This document shows, piece after piece, positions 45,627 to 55,004 of a stretch of DNA of 64,000 nucleotides. Location: positions 7,832 to 71,831 of the forward strand of contig CAKZQG010000004.1 of NCBI GenBank assembly GCA_937139605.1. Direction: 5' to 3'. The notes beneath the pieces were generated by a model, which saw only the letters and a list, made by a program, of their open reading frames with translations, made no database searches and had not been told where the DNA came from. The translations under genes were made by a program, and so were the position numbers. The stretch's first letter is position 1. Each line of letters starts with the position of its first letter. Source of the stretch: an uncultured bacterium. GTDB taxonomy: Bacteria > DRYD01.

Positions 45627-46455
45627 CTTCTCCCTCCCTAAAAAATCTCTTAAAAATCTTTTAAAGAATAATTCTCCTTAACATTTTAAAAACTTTTTTA
45701 AATTAAAATTAAATTAAAATTAAAAACATTCTTGATAAATTCCAAAAATAATATAAAAAATATACTGCCCAATACTTCTGATTATCTTAATAATGTACAA
45801 AACTAAAATTCAAACATTAAAAATACAACAACTTTGGTAGTAAAGTTTTTAAACAGTTTTTAAAAAACTTCCAAAATAGTAGTATTATAATATGTAAGAA
45901 CATATATAAATCAAAATTGAAAATAATCCTAATTAACTAAGCTACTAATTCTAATCAGTAATAACTTTAATACTCAATATTTATTTTTTATTTTATTTTC
46001 TTTCATTTTTTATATAAGCATATATCTCCTTTTTATATTTTTTTTACTTTTTAATTAATTTTTGGCAGCTTTTGACTCAAAAGTATAACTAAATACCATT
46101 TATTTAATGGAGGTGTTAGGAAATGAATTCAATAAATAAATATAAAAATTTCCTTATTCCCATTGGTTACTCTAAAAGATATAAATGATGTAGTAGATTT
46201 AATAAAGAAAAGTTTAGAACCTATTGCTAAATCTATAGTAGTTAAAGATATAAAATATACCCCAACTAAAGTTTATATAACTACTTGTTTTACTTTTCAA
46301 AATAAAGTAAATAAAAATTCAATTTTTTTATATTTTTAACATTTTTTTTAAATTAAAAACAAAAATTTTAAATATAAACGAACATAAATAAATATAAAGA
46401 TATGAAAATATTAAGGTAAAATTTTTAAAATAAAAGAAATAAAAGGTGGATATAA
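45627..46455. other. 829-base stretch with little coding signal except one small frame-disrupted ORF
   Basis: I see no RNA gene, terminator or long ORF in 45627-46110, only AT-rich sequence with short T- and A-runs. From 46111 a strong GGAGGTG site precedes the small ORF described at 46123-46339. The remainder up to the gene at 46456 looks like non-coding promoter sequence, with a GGTGGA site just before 46456. Confidence 0.5.
46123..46339 (+). other. Possible small frame-disrupted ORF
   Basis: GGAGGTG lies 7 bases before ATG at 46123. The first frame gives MNSINKYKNFLIPIGYSKRY then a stop. The +1 frame continues as VTLKDINDVVDLIKKSLEPI, AKSIVVKDIKYTPTKVYITT and CFTFQNKVNKNSIFLYF to TAA at 46339. 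Removing one base near 46164-46169 would give a protein of about 71 residues with helix-strand-strand character. No family is recognised. The disruption is of the opposite sense to the poly-A ones. Confidence 0.35.
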
Positions 46456-47517
46456 ATGAGGATAAAAGAACCTATAAGCTATTTATATAACTTAAGTAAT
46501 TTTGATTTCAATAATATTATTGAAAATTCTAAAGAATCATATTTAAAGTATAACGACATAGTAGCATTATTACTAAGTAATTACAAAGATATAAAAATTT
46601 TTATAATAAAAAAGCTCCAAGATTTCTTATCATCAGATTTTGAAAATAAACTAAATTATATAGACATATTTTTTAGTACCTATTCTTTATTAATGGATTT
46701 AGAAAAAGAAAATCAAATAATAAAAATACTTATCTTAGAAAATATTGAAATTTTCTTAGATAACTACATCAAAATAAAAAATAAAACAAATACTAAACAA
46801 ATAGATACAATAAATCAAATTTACTACAAATCTTTAATAATTCTATTAAAAGGGATTAAAAATAAAAATAAAGATGTATCCTTAAAATCATTCTTAATTA
46901 TAAATAAATTTATAAATCTATTAGATTATAAAGATAAAGAAATACTGTTTAGATTTTTGGATTTAAAAGACAAAATAAGATTAATAAGAAATAATAAACT
47001 ACCATTATCATTTTTTATGAATCTAAACCAATATATCTTAACCAAAAAAGAACAAAAATTAATAATCTTAAATATAATAGATAATATCGATTTAAATAAA
47101 ACAGATTTTTCAGAAATAATAAGTTTTTATTTAAAATATAATGATAAATTTAGAAACGAATTAAATAAATTATTAGAAAAATATATAAATCATATAAAAA
47201 TAGATATGCTAATAAACATAATAAAAAATTTAAACAAAGAAATAAAACAAACAATTTGGGTTATAAAATACTTAATATTAAAAAGGTTAATAAATGAAAT
47301 AGAAAAAGATTCAGAATTATTAAAAGATTCAAAAATAATAAGTTTTTTAAAAGATTTGTCATTAGATGAAAACTCAATAATAAGGAAATTAATAATAAAT
47401 ACTCCTATTTTACCTTATTATTTAAGAATAAATGCTTATAAAAAAAGACAAATAAAACTAAAACTAAGCGAAAGCCTTAGTATAAATTACATCTTTCAAA
47501 ATATACAAAATAGATAA
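46456..47517 (+). CDS. All-helical protein of unknown function (ARM/HEAT-like)
   Basis: A 353-residue protein rich in Ile, Leu, Asn and Lys with repeated amphipathic helices of 15-20 residues (such as DIVALLLSNYKDIKIFIIKK and IKILILENIEIFLDNYI). No catalytic motif, signal peptide or membrane helix is visible. The helix-turn-helix periodicity is like ARM/HEAT scaffolds, but I cannot assign a family. GGTGGATATAA precedes the ATG. It is convergent with tal. Confidence 0.55.
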   Translation: MRIKEPISYLYNLSNFDFNNIIENSKESYLKYNDIVALLLSNYKDIKIFIIKKLQDFLSSDFENKLNYIDIFFSTYSLLMDLEKENQIIKILILENIEIFLDNYIKIKNKTNTKQIDTINQIYYKSLIILLKGIKNKNKDVSLKSFLIINKFINLLDYKDKEILFRFLDLKDKIRLIRNNKLPLSFFMNLNQYILTKKEQKLIILNIIDNIDLNKTDFSEIISFYLKYNDKFRNELNKLLEKYINHIKIDMLINIIKNLNKEIKQTIWVIKYLILKRLINEIEKDSELLKDSKIISFLKDLSLDENSIIRKLIINTPILPYYLRINAYKKRQIKLKLSESLSINYIFQNIQNR

Positions 47518-47566
47518 TAACACCTAAAAAATAAAACAAAATTTTAAAATAATTATTTTAATTTAA

Positions 47567-48688
47567 TTATTTTAAATTAATTAACTCTAAAGTGTTAATA
47601 ATATTATATAATATTTCGTTATAAGATTCAGAAAAGAGAGTTACTCCTTTATATTGTAATTCATTTAAAACCCAATCAAAATTTATATATTTATTTAACT
47701 CTTTTATCTCATTTAATATATAATCTTCATTTAATTTTTCATTATTTATTCTAAAAAACTCTTCTTTAATATTATTATTAAGTTCTTCATTTATGAGTAA
47801 ATTAAGAGTTTCATAAGGGATAGTATTAATAGAACTATCAAGGAATAATTCATAAACATATTTTAAAGGATGATAATTAGGGTTTTTAGTAGAAGTGCTA
47901 GCCCATAATATCCTTTGATACTTTCCCCCTTTTGATACTATTAATTTAAAATCATTTTCAAAATATCTTTTATATTGAATGTAAGCTAAATAAGAGTTAA
48001 GTACAGCTAATTTCCCTAAAAATCTCTGATTTAATGAATGATTATTTATTTTTAATAAGATGTTATCAACTGAAGTATCAACTCGACTAACAAAAAACGA
48101 AGCAACTGAAACTATATTCTTTATATCCATATTCTCTTGTAATCTTTTAGTTAAAGCATTAACATAACATTTTAAAACTTGTTTATAATTTTCAATGCTA
48201 AAGAGCAATGTAATATTTACATTTATTCCTCTATATAACAGAGTTTCAATAGCTTTTAAACCTTCTAAAGTACCTGGAACTTTTATCATAATATTAGGCA
48301 TAGATATCTCATTAAATATTTTAATTGCTTTATCAATAGTAGCTTGATAATCATATGCTATATATGGTGGTACTTCTATACTAACCAATCCATCATAACC
48401 ATCTGTTTGTTCATAAATTTTTAGCAATTTTTGAGCAGCATATTTCACATCCTCTATCATCAACTTCTCTATTATCTCATAATAATTCCCCAATTTTAAT
48501 TCATTTATCTTATTTTTATAATAATTAACAGAAGATATGGCTTTATTAAAAATAGTAGGATTAGTAGTTATTCCAAAAATATATCCCTTATTTATTAATT
48601 CTTCTAATTTAGTTTCTATTAGTTCTCTATCTAAGTAATCTAACCATATACTGTAATTATATTTTTCTTTTATAGATTTAATCCCCAT
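47567..48688 (-). CDS. tal: Transaldolase
   Basis: A 373-residue enzyme of the longer (TAL type 2) class, acting in the pentose phosphate pathway. It has SIWLDYLDRELIETKLEELI, FGITTNPTIFNKAIS, VSIEVPPYIAYD and IMIKVPGTLEGLKAIE, where the Lys of IKVPGT is the Schiff-base residue, and NVNITLLFSIENYKQVL. It works with ribulose-phosphate epimerase (rpe at 14276). GGGGGT precedes the start. Confidence 0.95.
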   Translation of the reverse strand: MGIKSIKEKYNYSIWLDYLDRELIETKLEELINKGYIFGITTNPTIFNKAISSVNYYKNKINELKLGNYYEIIEKLMIEDVKYAAQKLLKIYEQTDGYDGLVSIEVPPYIAYDYQATIDKAIKIFNEISMPNIMIKVPGTLEGLKAIETLLYRGINVNITLLFSIENYKQVLKCYVNALTKRLQENMDIKNIVSVASFFVSRVDTSVDNILLKINNHSLNQRFLGKLAVLNSYLAYIQYKRYFENDFKLIVSKGGKYQRILWASTSTKNPNYHPLKYVYELFLDSSINTIPYETLNLLINEELNNNIKEEFFRINNEKLNEDYILNEIKELNKYINFDWVLNELQYKGVTLFSESYNEILYNIINTLELINLK

Positions 48689-48739
48689 AAATACCCCCTA
48701 TTTTAATTATTCATTTAACAATTTACATTATTAAATTTT

Positions 48740-49030
48740 TATACAAATTTTAGCAACTCCTTTTTTAAACTACCCCAATTATTAAGTATTGGTTTCAAGT
48801 AATAGATGCTTTATATAACAAACCAAAGTTCATTTTAGCTATATTCCAAGCTTTATATGAATCCTAAATTTTTTCTTACCTATTTAAATATTCATACTTA
48901 TTTTCTAAACAAGATTTATACTTATACTTAAACAAATTTTCTTTAAACAAAATTTCAATTGGTATATTGTCTCTTATTTAGAGAAATCTTTATCTCTTTA
49001 CAAAGTGATTCCACTTTTGATTTATAAAGC
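48740..49030 (-). mobile_element. Decayed transposase-like relic, copy A
   Basis: Fragments of a protein are spread over frames with stops: SKVESLCKEIKISLNKRQYT, PIEILFKENLFKYKYKSC, DSYKAWNIAKMNFGLLYKA and a tail YYLKPILNNWGSLKKELLKF. The tail pattern (x-x-x-x-x-W-G-x-L-K-K-E-L-x-x-F) looks like the C-terminus of a transposase. A matching, more eroded piece is at 53735-53960. There is no complete ORF and I cannot see end repeats. The stretch otherwise lies empty between tal and the LpxB-like gene. Confidence 0.4.
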
Positions 49031-49048
49031 TTAATTCACATTGTAAAT

Positions 49049-50284
49049 TTAGTTAATATATTTTTTAAGGAATTCATTAAATGAGATTGCTTGAGAATTC
49101 CACGAATCATATAGTTTTTTCAATTTATATGTAGTAGCTTGTAGATATTTTTTATCATCTAATATTTCCATAATTTTTTTAGCTAAATTATGTGGATAAA
49201 TATCATCAATATATTCTTTAACAATTTCTTCATTAGCTATCATATTAGGTAAAGCTATAAATCTTTTTTTAGTTTTAACAAAAGAGTTAATATAATTTTT
49301 AACAAAGATCCCTTTAATTTTTTTTCCGATACTTCCAAGGAAATCAAACCAACCAGCTATCCCCCATATAGGAATATATTCGGGTTTTTGAGTAGGAAGT
49401 ATAACTAACATAGGAGTGGAAATATATCCAACTTCGTTAGTCTTAGAACCAGGAATAGTTATAACCAACTCATTACTATAAATCTTTTTATATCTACTTT
49501 CATCATCAAAAATAAACTCAATATACTCATATAGCAAATCAATCTTCTTATTACTTCTTTTTAAATAATCTATAATTTTATTTTTCAAATCATCACTAAA
49601 TAAAATAAAATCTTTTCTATTATAAATTAAAGATATATCCTGATTTAAGATATCTACTAAAATAAAAGGAGAAACATAAAAATAAAATCTATAATCTATA
49701 AGATCATATTCATTAATTAAGATTTCAATAGAATCATAATATATATCATAAAGATTTAAGAATTCAATTAATCTACTACCTAACATAAACCCTATCGATT
49801 TTTCTTTAAACAATAAAGAAAAATCTATTTTATCTATTTTATAAAATGCCAAATCTTTTATTTTAATTATTTTATTTATATCTAAATTTCGCTTTAATAA
49901 TTTATTAAAATAATATTGATTAGGTACAAGGTATAAATTATAATATTTATCTAATTTTTTAGTTCCCCAAGCGTATGAAATTAAAATATTATTATTATTT
50001 TTAAATTTAGTAGAATACCAGATATCTCCACCCATATGAAAAAATAAATTATAATCTGTTTTTTTATTAAATAAAATCTTAAAAATAGTTTCCTTAGGTT
50101 TAAAAATATTATCAAATAAATTCATATAATAAATTAAATAATACTCATTATTAGAAGCAAACATACAAGGAGTTAAATATAAATCAAAATGAGTTAAATT
50201 AAAGGTATCTTTAATAATATAGGAAGCAGGGATAACCCAAGTATATATTTCCCCAGGACTATTGGATAAAATTCCTATCTTCAT
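49049..50284 (-). CDS. LpxB-like glycosyltransferase (lipid-A-disaccharide-synthase-related)
   Basis: A 411-residue protein. It opens MKIGILSNSPGEIYTWV, contains LFFHMGGDIWYS and ISYAWGTKKLDKYYNLYLVP, and has a C-terminal VITIPGSKTNEVGYISTPML, then FIALPNMIANEEIVKEYIDD and IMEILDD, the layout of LpxB and LpxB-related GT19 enzymes. LpxB joins two acyl-glucosamines in lipid A; related proteins in organisms lacking LPS have unknown glycolipid substrates. No other lipid A genes are seen here. It lies 27 bases below rodA. Confidence 0.65.
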   Translation of the reverse strand: MKIGILSNSPGEIYTWVIPASYIIKDTFNLTHFDLYLTPCMFASNNEYYLIYYMNLFDNIFKPKETIFKILFNKKTDYNLFFHMGGDIWYSTKFKNNNNILISYAWGTKKLDKYYNLYLVPNQYYFNKLLKRNLDINKIIKIKDLAFYKIDKIDFSLLFKEKSIGFMLGSRLIEFLNLYDIYYDSIEILINEYDLIDYRFYFYVSPFILVDILNQDISLIYNRKDFILFSDDLKNKIIDYLKRSNKKIDLLYEYIEFIFDDESRYKKIYSNELVITIPGSKTNEVGYISTPMLVILPTQKPEYIPIWGIAGWFDFLGSIGKKIKGIFVKNYINSFVKTKKRFIALPNMIANEEIVKEYIDDIYPHNLAKKIMEILDDKKYLQATTYKLKKLYDSWNSQAISFNEFLKKYIN

Positions 50285-50311
50285 AATATCTTTTTATTTT
50301 AAATATATTTA

Positions 50312-51430
50312 CTAATCTACCAGTTTCCATTTATTTAGTTTTTGTTGTTTTAAAACCAATAAATTTAGATTATTAACTAAAGCTAATAAGAAGGTAGTGA
50401 TAATAAGGTTAGTTCCTCCATAGCTTAGTAAAGGTAAAGGTAGCCCTGTTACAGGGGTTGCCATAACACACATCCCCATATTCTCAAAAGATTGTAAAAA
50501 TATTAAACTACTAACATAAATAATAATTAATTTTAAATCATCATTTTTTAAGTTTAAATAAGTTATAAGCATGCTAAAAAGTAATAATAAAAAAGATAAT
50601 ATAATCAATGTATTTCCAATCAATCCGAATTCTTCAGCTATAAAAGAAAATATAAAATCAGTATCATTTTCAGGTAGGAACCCTATTTTAGATAGTTCTG
50701 CTTTATTAAAGCCTAACCCAAATATCCCCCCATTTATTATTGTATTAACACTATTAATAACCTGCCAGCCAGAACCCAACGGATCTCTATATGGATCTAA
50801 AAAAGTCAGTAATCTCTCCAATTGATAAGGTTTTATAAAAAATTTAGCTAAAAAGATCATAAGAATTAATGTAATTAAGGGAAAAACGGGATTAATTTTT
50901 AAGCCTAAATTAGTTAGCAAGAAAGTAAAAAACAAAAGAGCACTAAAACCTAAATCCGGCTGAATAACTATAAAAAACACTAAAAATAAAGTAATTAATC
51001 CAGTCAAAATGAAAAATAATACCTGAAAATAAAAGGAATTTCTTTGATTAGTATCAACGTTTTCTTTAAGGTACTTATAGATAGTATAATATCCAAAAAG
51101 CAAAGCTATTTTAGATAGTTCTGCTGGTTGAAAAGAGAATCCCCCTATATATATCCATCCCTTAGCACCATTAACAACCTGCCCAATAAATAAATTTAAA
51201 ATCAAAATAAATACAGTAAATATATAAAACCAGATACTAATTTTCTCTATATACTCTAATCTAAATTTAAAAGAGACAAAATAATACAAAACAATAGATA
51301 TAATAACAAAAGTAATTTGTTTATAAACTTTTATATAAAAGAAATCATTAGCACTAAATATAGCCAAAGTCCCTAAAGCTAACAAAAACAATATAACTAC
51401 ATTATATAACACTACATTAAAAACCAACAT
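50312..51430 (-). CDS. rodA: RodA/FtsW-family peptidoglycan polymerase
   Basis: A 372-residue membrane protein of the SEDS family with about ten helices. It has NGAKGWIYIGGFSFQPAELS, QPDLGFSALLFFTFL, GGIFGLGFNKAELSKIGFLP, ENDTDFIFSFIAEEFGLIGN and TGLPLPLLSYGGTNLI, all signatures. RodA polymerises glycan strands for cell elongation. FtsW is an alternative; RodA is preferred from the length and lack of a cytoplasmic N-terminal extension. It follows rnpA on the same strand. Confidence 0.88.
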   Translation of the reverse strand: MLVFNVVLYNVVILFLLALGTLAIFSANDFFYIKVYKQITFVIISIVLYYFVSFKFRLEYIEKISIWFYIFTVFILILNLFIGQVVNGAKGWIYIGGFSFQPAELSKIALLFGYYTIYKYLKENVDTNQRNSFYFQVLFFILTGLITLFLVFFIVIQPDLGFSALLFFTFLLTNLGLKINPVFPLITLILMIFLAKFFIKPYQLERLLTFLDPYRDPLGSGWQVINSVNTIINGGIFGLGFNKAELSKIGFLPENDTDFIFSFIAEEFGLIGNTLIILSFLLLLFSMLITYLNLKNDDLKLIIIYVSSLIFLQSFENMGMCVMATPVTGLPLPLLSYGGTNLIITTFLLALVNNLNLLVLKQQKLNKWKLVD

Positions 51431-51507
51431 AATTTATCAAAACATTTTTATCTATTATAAGAATTCTCTTAAAATGATAAATATCTTTTTAAATGTATTT
51501 TTTATTT

Positions 51508-51935
51508 TTAAACATGTTTTTTAACATTAATAAAGATAAAATGATTTTTAGCAAATTCTTTTAATCTATTAATATTATTTAATTTAAAGCAATTTCTAAA
51601 ATTTTTTTTAAAATTATAAACAAGAATCTTATTTATAAATCGTTTTATATAATTTCTTTTATTAGATTTCCCTATTTTTTTAGAAATAGAGATAGTATAA
51701 TAAAGGAATATTGCGTTTTTATACTTAAAAAAATCTGCTTTAAAAACATCTAAATTAGGAATATCTGGAACCTTAAAAATTATAAAACTAAATAATAAAT
51801 AATCTTTGATTTTTTTTAAATATATTTTCTTTTTTAATTTAAATAATACAATAGAATTAGAATTACTAAAAAAAAATCTATCTGCTTAGTAGATAGATTT
51901 TTAATATAAAATTTACTATCAATTTTAAATTTCAT
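51508..51935 (-). CDS. rnpA: Ribonuclease P protein component, start or frame unresolved at a T9 run
   Basis: The strong family motif is YYTISISKKIGKSNKRNYIK, followed by RFINKIL, the S-K-K-x-G-x-x-x-x-R-N-x-x-K-R signature of RnpA, with KLKKKIYLKKIKDYLLF as the family's N-terminus and a stop at 51510-51508. This frame has a stop just upstream (TAA) and no ATG, GTG or TTG before the core. A different frame starts at ATG 51935, two bases after the ICMT stop. It runs MKFKIDSKFYIKNLSTKQID and would join after the T9 run (A9 at 51868-51876) if the run were one base longer, giving 142 residues. A 12-bp AT stem ends at that T-run, so it could instead be the terminator of the upstream gene. In that case rnpA would need an unusual start such as ATT at 51852. 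RnpA binds RNase P RNA to mature tRNA ends. Confidence 0.7.
51873..51906 (-). terminator. Hairpin with T9 run, possible intrinsic terminator inside or before rnpA
   Basis: On the minus strand AAAAATCTATCT pairs with AGATAGATTTTT around a 7-base loop and flows into nine T residues. The form fits an intrinsic terminator for the upstream ICMT gene, though the stem is AT-rich. If rnpA is read through it, it could equally be a frameshift-stimulating structure at the T9 run. Confidence 0.5.
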
Positions 51936-51937
51936 AA

Positions 51938-52666
51938 CTAAATTTTAATTATATTTGATTTTAATAAAATAGTGATATACAATAATATAATAAAGAACCA
52001 AGTCCAGGGCTCAGTTTTAATAACTGGTAAGAATCTAAATCTCCCATATTCCTTTTCTAAGGGTTTAAAATTTATCAGCCACTTAGGAACAGCTTTTTTA
52101 TATTCTATATACTTATCCTTAAATTTAGATTCAAGGAATTCTTCTTCAGCAGGGATAACAAAATAATTATAATAAAGTATATAGTAAAGGGTAGTAAAAA
52201 TAGCAGCTAATAATGAGTAAAGTATGCCATATTCCCCAGTAGCTAAAATAGAGAATCCCAAAGCAATAAAAGTATTAGCAATATAAACAGGGTTCCTAGA
52301 ATATCGGTATGGTCCAGTAGTTATTAAATTAGCTATCATAGGTTCTTCTCCCCTACTCTTAACCCCTAAATACCCTAAACATATAACCCTTAAAACAGAA
52401 CCCAATATAATAAATATACTCCCAATTATAATTGATAAAACATTAGCTTTAGCTATAATCAAAAAAAATATAACCAAAGGTATAGGAAATAACGCCCTAT
52501 ATCTAAATCCAATTAAAGCAAAAAGATTCCTTTTTTTATCACTTTTTTTATCATCTTTTTTATCGTTATTATATAACTTACTAGCTATTAAATTATCATT
52601 TACAGATTGATTAACATTATCAACTTGATTAACAAAATCTTTATCCTTTATATCTTCATTTTGCAT
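51938..52666 (-). CDS. Isoprenylcysteine carboxyl methyltransferase-family membrane protein
   Basis: A 242-residue protein with a polar N-terminal 45 residues and then four to five membrane helices. The motif GPYRYSRNPVYIANTFIALG, followed by IPAEEEFLESKFKDKYIEYK and KAVPKWL, matches the ICMT/phospholipid methyltransferase-like family (PF04191-type). Bacterial members methylate lipids or are of unknown substrate; SAM is the donor. Its stop TAG lies two bases before the candidate ATG of rnpA. Confidence 0.85.
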   Translation of the reverse strand: MQNEDIKDKDFVNQVDNVNQSVNDNLIASKLYNNDKKDDKKSDKKRNLFALIGFRYRALFPIPLVIFFLIIAKANVLSIIIGSIFIILGSVLRVICLGYLGVKSRGEEPMIANLITTGPYRYSRNPVYIANTFIALGFSILATGEYGILYSLLAAIFTTLYYILYYNYFVIPAEEEFLESKFKDKYIEYKKAVPKWLINFKPLEKEYGRFRFLPVIKTEPWTWFFIILLYITILLKSNIIKI

Positions 52667-52692
52667 AATAAAAGTTTCTCCTTTAATATTAA

Positions 52693-53715
52693 TTAATATA
52701 TTATTCTATTCTTATTAGTTCCAATAAAACTTATCCAATTGTTATAAAAATTCGGTTCTAGTTCATAAGATAATTCCAATTTTTTATAAAAACTATCAAA
52801 TTTAAATTTTTCAAAATTTCCAATAATCCCTGATATTATAAAAAAATCATAACTAAAACTAAATAAATTTTCTAAAACTCTAATAGGTACATTAGCTAAC
52901 AAAATTATACAATAATTATTATTTAAAAAATTTCTTAAAAAAAATAAATTAGAATTACAAATAAAATAATTTTTAAAATAATATTTTGTTAAATTATTTA
53001 AATTTAGATAAATATTTTTTTTAGTTTCTAAACAAGCATAAAAATCTAAATCAATAGAAATAATATTAATTTCTTTAATAATGTTTAGTTCTTTTAATAG
53101 GTAATAAATAACTTTAGAAATAGCGATAGATAATATCCCTGTTCCACTGCCATAATCTACTATAATTACTTTCTTATTATTATTTAACAAAAGCTCTTTT
53201 AATTTATTAATAGATTTATATATATTATTAAGCATTAATTTAGTAGAAGTATGAGCACCTGTTCCTTCAGAAAAACTCTTAAAAAGTGATAAATTTATAT
53301 TAATTTCATTTAAATTTTCACTTAGATTAAAAACATCTGTATTATCCCTAATTATATTAAAAATATCTTGTTTTATATTTTCTTCAGAAGATAAAATTAG
53401 CTTATCAAGAAAATCTTTAGTAATATATCCATAAAAGATTTTAATAAAAAAATCTGTTCTATATTTAAATTTATCTATAAATTTTAATAAATCCAAAAAG
53501 AGTTGTTTTGTTTTAGAAATATTTTTAAGGAATTCAAAATCTTTAAAAATAACTATTAAAACCCCATAATTAACAAACCCTACATAATAAGTTTTGTACA
53601 ATAAAAAAAAAGTAATAAAAGATTTATAAATATAAGGTAATTCTTGATTTTTAGAATAAAAATATTCTTTATTTTTAGGCTCTAAATAAAAAAACAAAAC
53701 CTTTATTCTATTCAT
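52693..53715 (-). CDS. prmA: PrmA-like ribosomal protein L11 methyltransferase (divergent)
   Basis: A 340-residue SAM-dependent methyltransferase. It has SFSEGTGAHTSTKLML, equivalent to the PrmA AFGTGTH-x-TT motif; VIIVDYGSGTGILSIAISK, the SAM-binding motif I; IISIDLDFYAC; LLANVPIRVLENL, like PrmA's N-P/N-I-L motif; and IISGIIGNF with WISFIGTN at the end. The divergent spelling lowers certainty; another small-molecule methyltransferase is possible. An intact T9 run (A9 on the plus strand, 53603-53611) is read in frame. Confidence 0.65.
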   Translation of the reverse strand: MNRIKVLFFYLEPKNKEYFYSKNQELPYIYKSFITFFLLYKTYYVGFVNYGVLIVIFKDFEFLKNISKTKQLFLDLLKFIDKFKYRTDFFIKIFYGYITKDFLDKLILSSEENIKQDIFNIIRDNTDVFNLSENLNEININLSLFKSFSEGTGAHTSTKLMLNNIYKSINKLKELLLNNNKKVIIVDYGSGTGILSIAISKVIYYLLKELNIIKEINIISIDLDFYACLETKKNIYLNLNNLTKYYFKNYFICNSNLFFLRNFLNNNYCIILLANVPIRVLENLFSFSYDFFIISGIIGNFEKFKFDSFYKKLELSYELEPNFYNNWISFIGTNKNRIIY

Positions 53716-53734
53716 TTTGAATTTTATTATTTCA

Positions 53735-53960
53735 ATTAGTTTTGATAACTACCCCACTTCTTAAGTATTAGCTTTAGCTAAGAAATCTGGATACCTTATA
53801 TACCTAATTGAATTTCATTTTAGCAAAATTTTTACCTTTATAACAATTATAAACTTTCTCATTCTTAATGCTTCTTAAACAACCAATCCTTATTAAAGAT
53901 TCATCTATATATTATTAAGAGATAAATACTTCTTGCTAATTATTTATTCAATTTATTAAT
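53735..53960 (-). mobile_element. Decayed transposase-like relic, copy B
   Basis: The sequence resembles relic A: ACCCCACTTCTTAAGTATT on the plus strand against ACCCCAATTATTAAGTATT in A. Translated fragments KVYNCYKGKNFAKMKFN and LKLILKKWGSY parallel DSYKAWNIAKMNFGLLYKA and LKPILNNWGSLKKELLKF. It lies between prmA and trxB with no open frame. Confidence 0.4.
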
Positions 53961-53969
53961 TTAAGAATT

Positions 53970-54926
53970 TTAAGTATTAGCAGTAGTTTTAAGGGAAGAG
54001 ATATATTCGAAAGCAGTGATAGCAGCTATTGCGCCATCAGCTGCAGAAGTAACTAATTGTTTATCACTACCAGATCTAACATCCCCAACAGCAAACACTC
54101 CATTAGTTTTTGTTCTCATCCTTTCATCAGTTTTTATAAAACCGTATTCATCTATTTCAACTAATTCTTTAAAGATATCTATTTTAGTTTGAAAACCAAT
54201 AAAAATAAAAACTCCATCTACTTTTAGTTCTTTATATTCCCCAGTTTTAACATTTTTTAATAATAATTTTTCTAATTTCTTATCACCTATCATTTTTTCT
54301 ACGACAGTATCTAAAATTAATTCCACATTAGGTAAAGATAATACTCTATCTTGGAGATATTTAAAAGCTCTAAATTTATCTCTTCTATGGATTAAATATA
54401 CTTTATTAACGATATTAGCTAAGAATGGGGTTTCTTGGAGTGCGCTATTTCCGCCCCCAACAACTGCTACATCCTTTCCCTTAAAGAAAGCTCCATCACA
54501 TAATGCACAATAAGAAACTCCTTTACCTGCGAATTTATCTTCACCTTCTACTCCCAGCTTTTTATGAGTCATTCCTGCCGCTATTATTAAAACATTTGAA
54601 TAATAAGTTCCATTAGAAGTTCTTACAATTTTTAAAGGATTTTCTTTATCTTGGGTATAATCGAGTTCAATTTTTTCAACTTCTTCTAGAGTTTTAATTA
54701 TAGCTCCAGCAATTTCTGCTTGTTTTGTCATAATATTAGCTAATTCTGGACCACTAACTTTAATATATCCTGGATAGTTCTCTATTAAATCTGTTAATAA
54801 CAGTTGTCCTCCAGGGAACTGTTTATCAAATATAATTGTTTTGAGTCCTAATCTGGAGGCATAAATAGCAGCAGTTAAGCCTGCTGCCCCAGCACCCACT
54901 ATTATTACATCATAATAATTATCCAT
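53970..54926 (-). CDS. trxB: Thioredoxin reductase
   Basis: A 318-residue FAD flavoprotein that reduces thioredoxin with NADPH. The FAD motif is VIIVGAGAAGLTAAIYASRL, the redox-active pair is CALC at residues 140-143, the second nucleotide motif is VAVVGGGNSALQE and the last is VFAVGDVRSGSDKQLVTSAA. The usual active site is CATC; here Ala-Leu lies between the cysteines. It lies 78 bases below korA and both may share a promoter. Confidence 0.94.
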   Translation of the reverse strand: MDNYYDVIIVGAGAAGLTAAIYASRLGLKTIIFDKQFPGGQLLLTDLIENYPGYIKVSGPELANIMTKQAEIAGAIIKTLEEVEKIELDYTQDKENPLKIVRTSNGTYYSNVLIIAAGMTHKKLGVEGEDKFAGKGVSYCALCDGAFFKGKDVAVVGGGNSALQETPFLANIVNKVYLIHRRDKFRAFKYLQDRVLSLPNVELILDTVVEKMIGDKKLEKLLLKNVKTGEYKELKVDGVFIFIGFQTKIDIFKELVEIDEYGFIKTDERMRTKTNGVFAVGDVRSGSDKQLVTSAADGAIAAITAFEYISSLKTTANT

Positions 54927-55004
54927 ATTTTACATCCCCTTCCAATTATTAAACTTTTTAATAAAAAATTTTACAAAAAAATTATAAATAATGAAAAAAT
55001 TATA

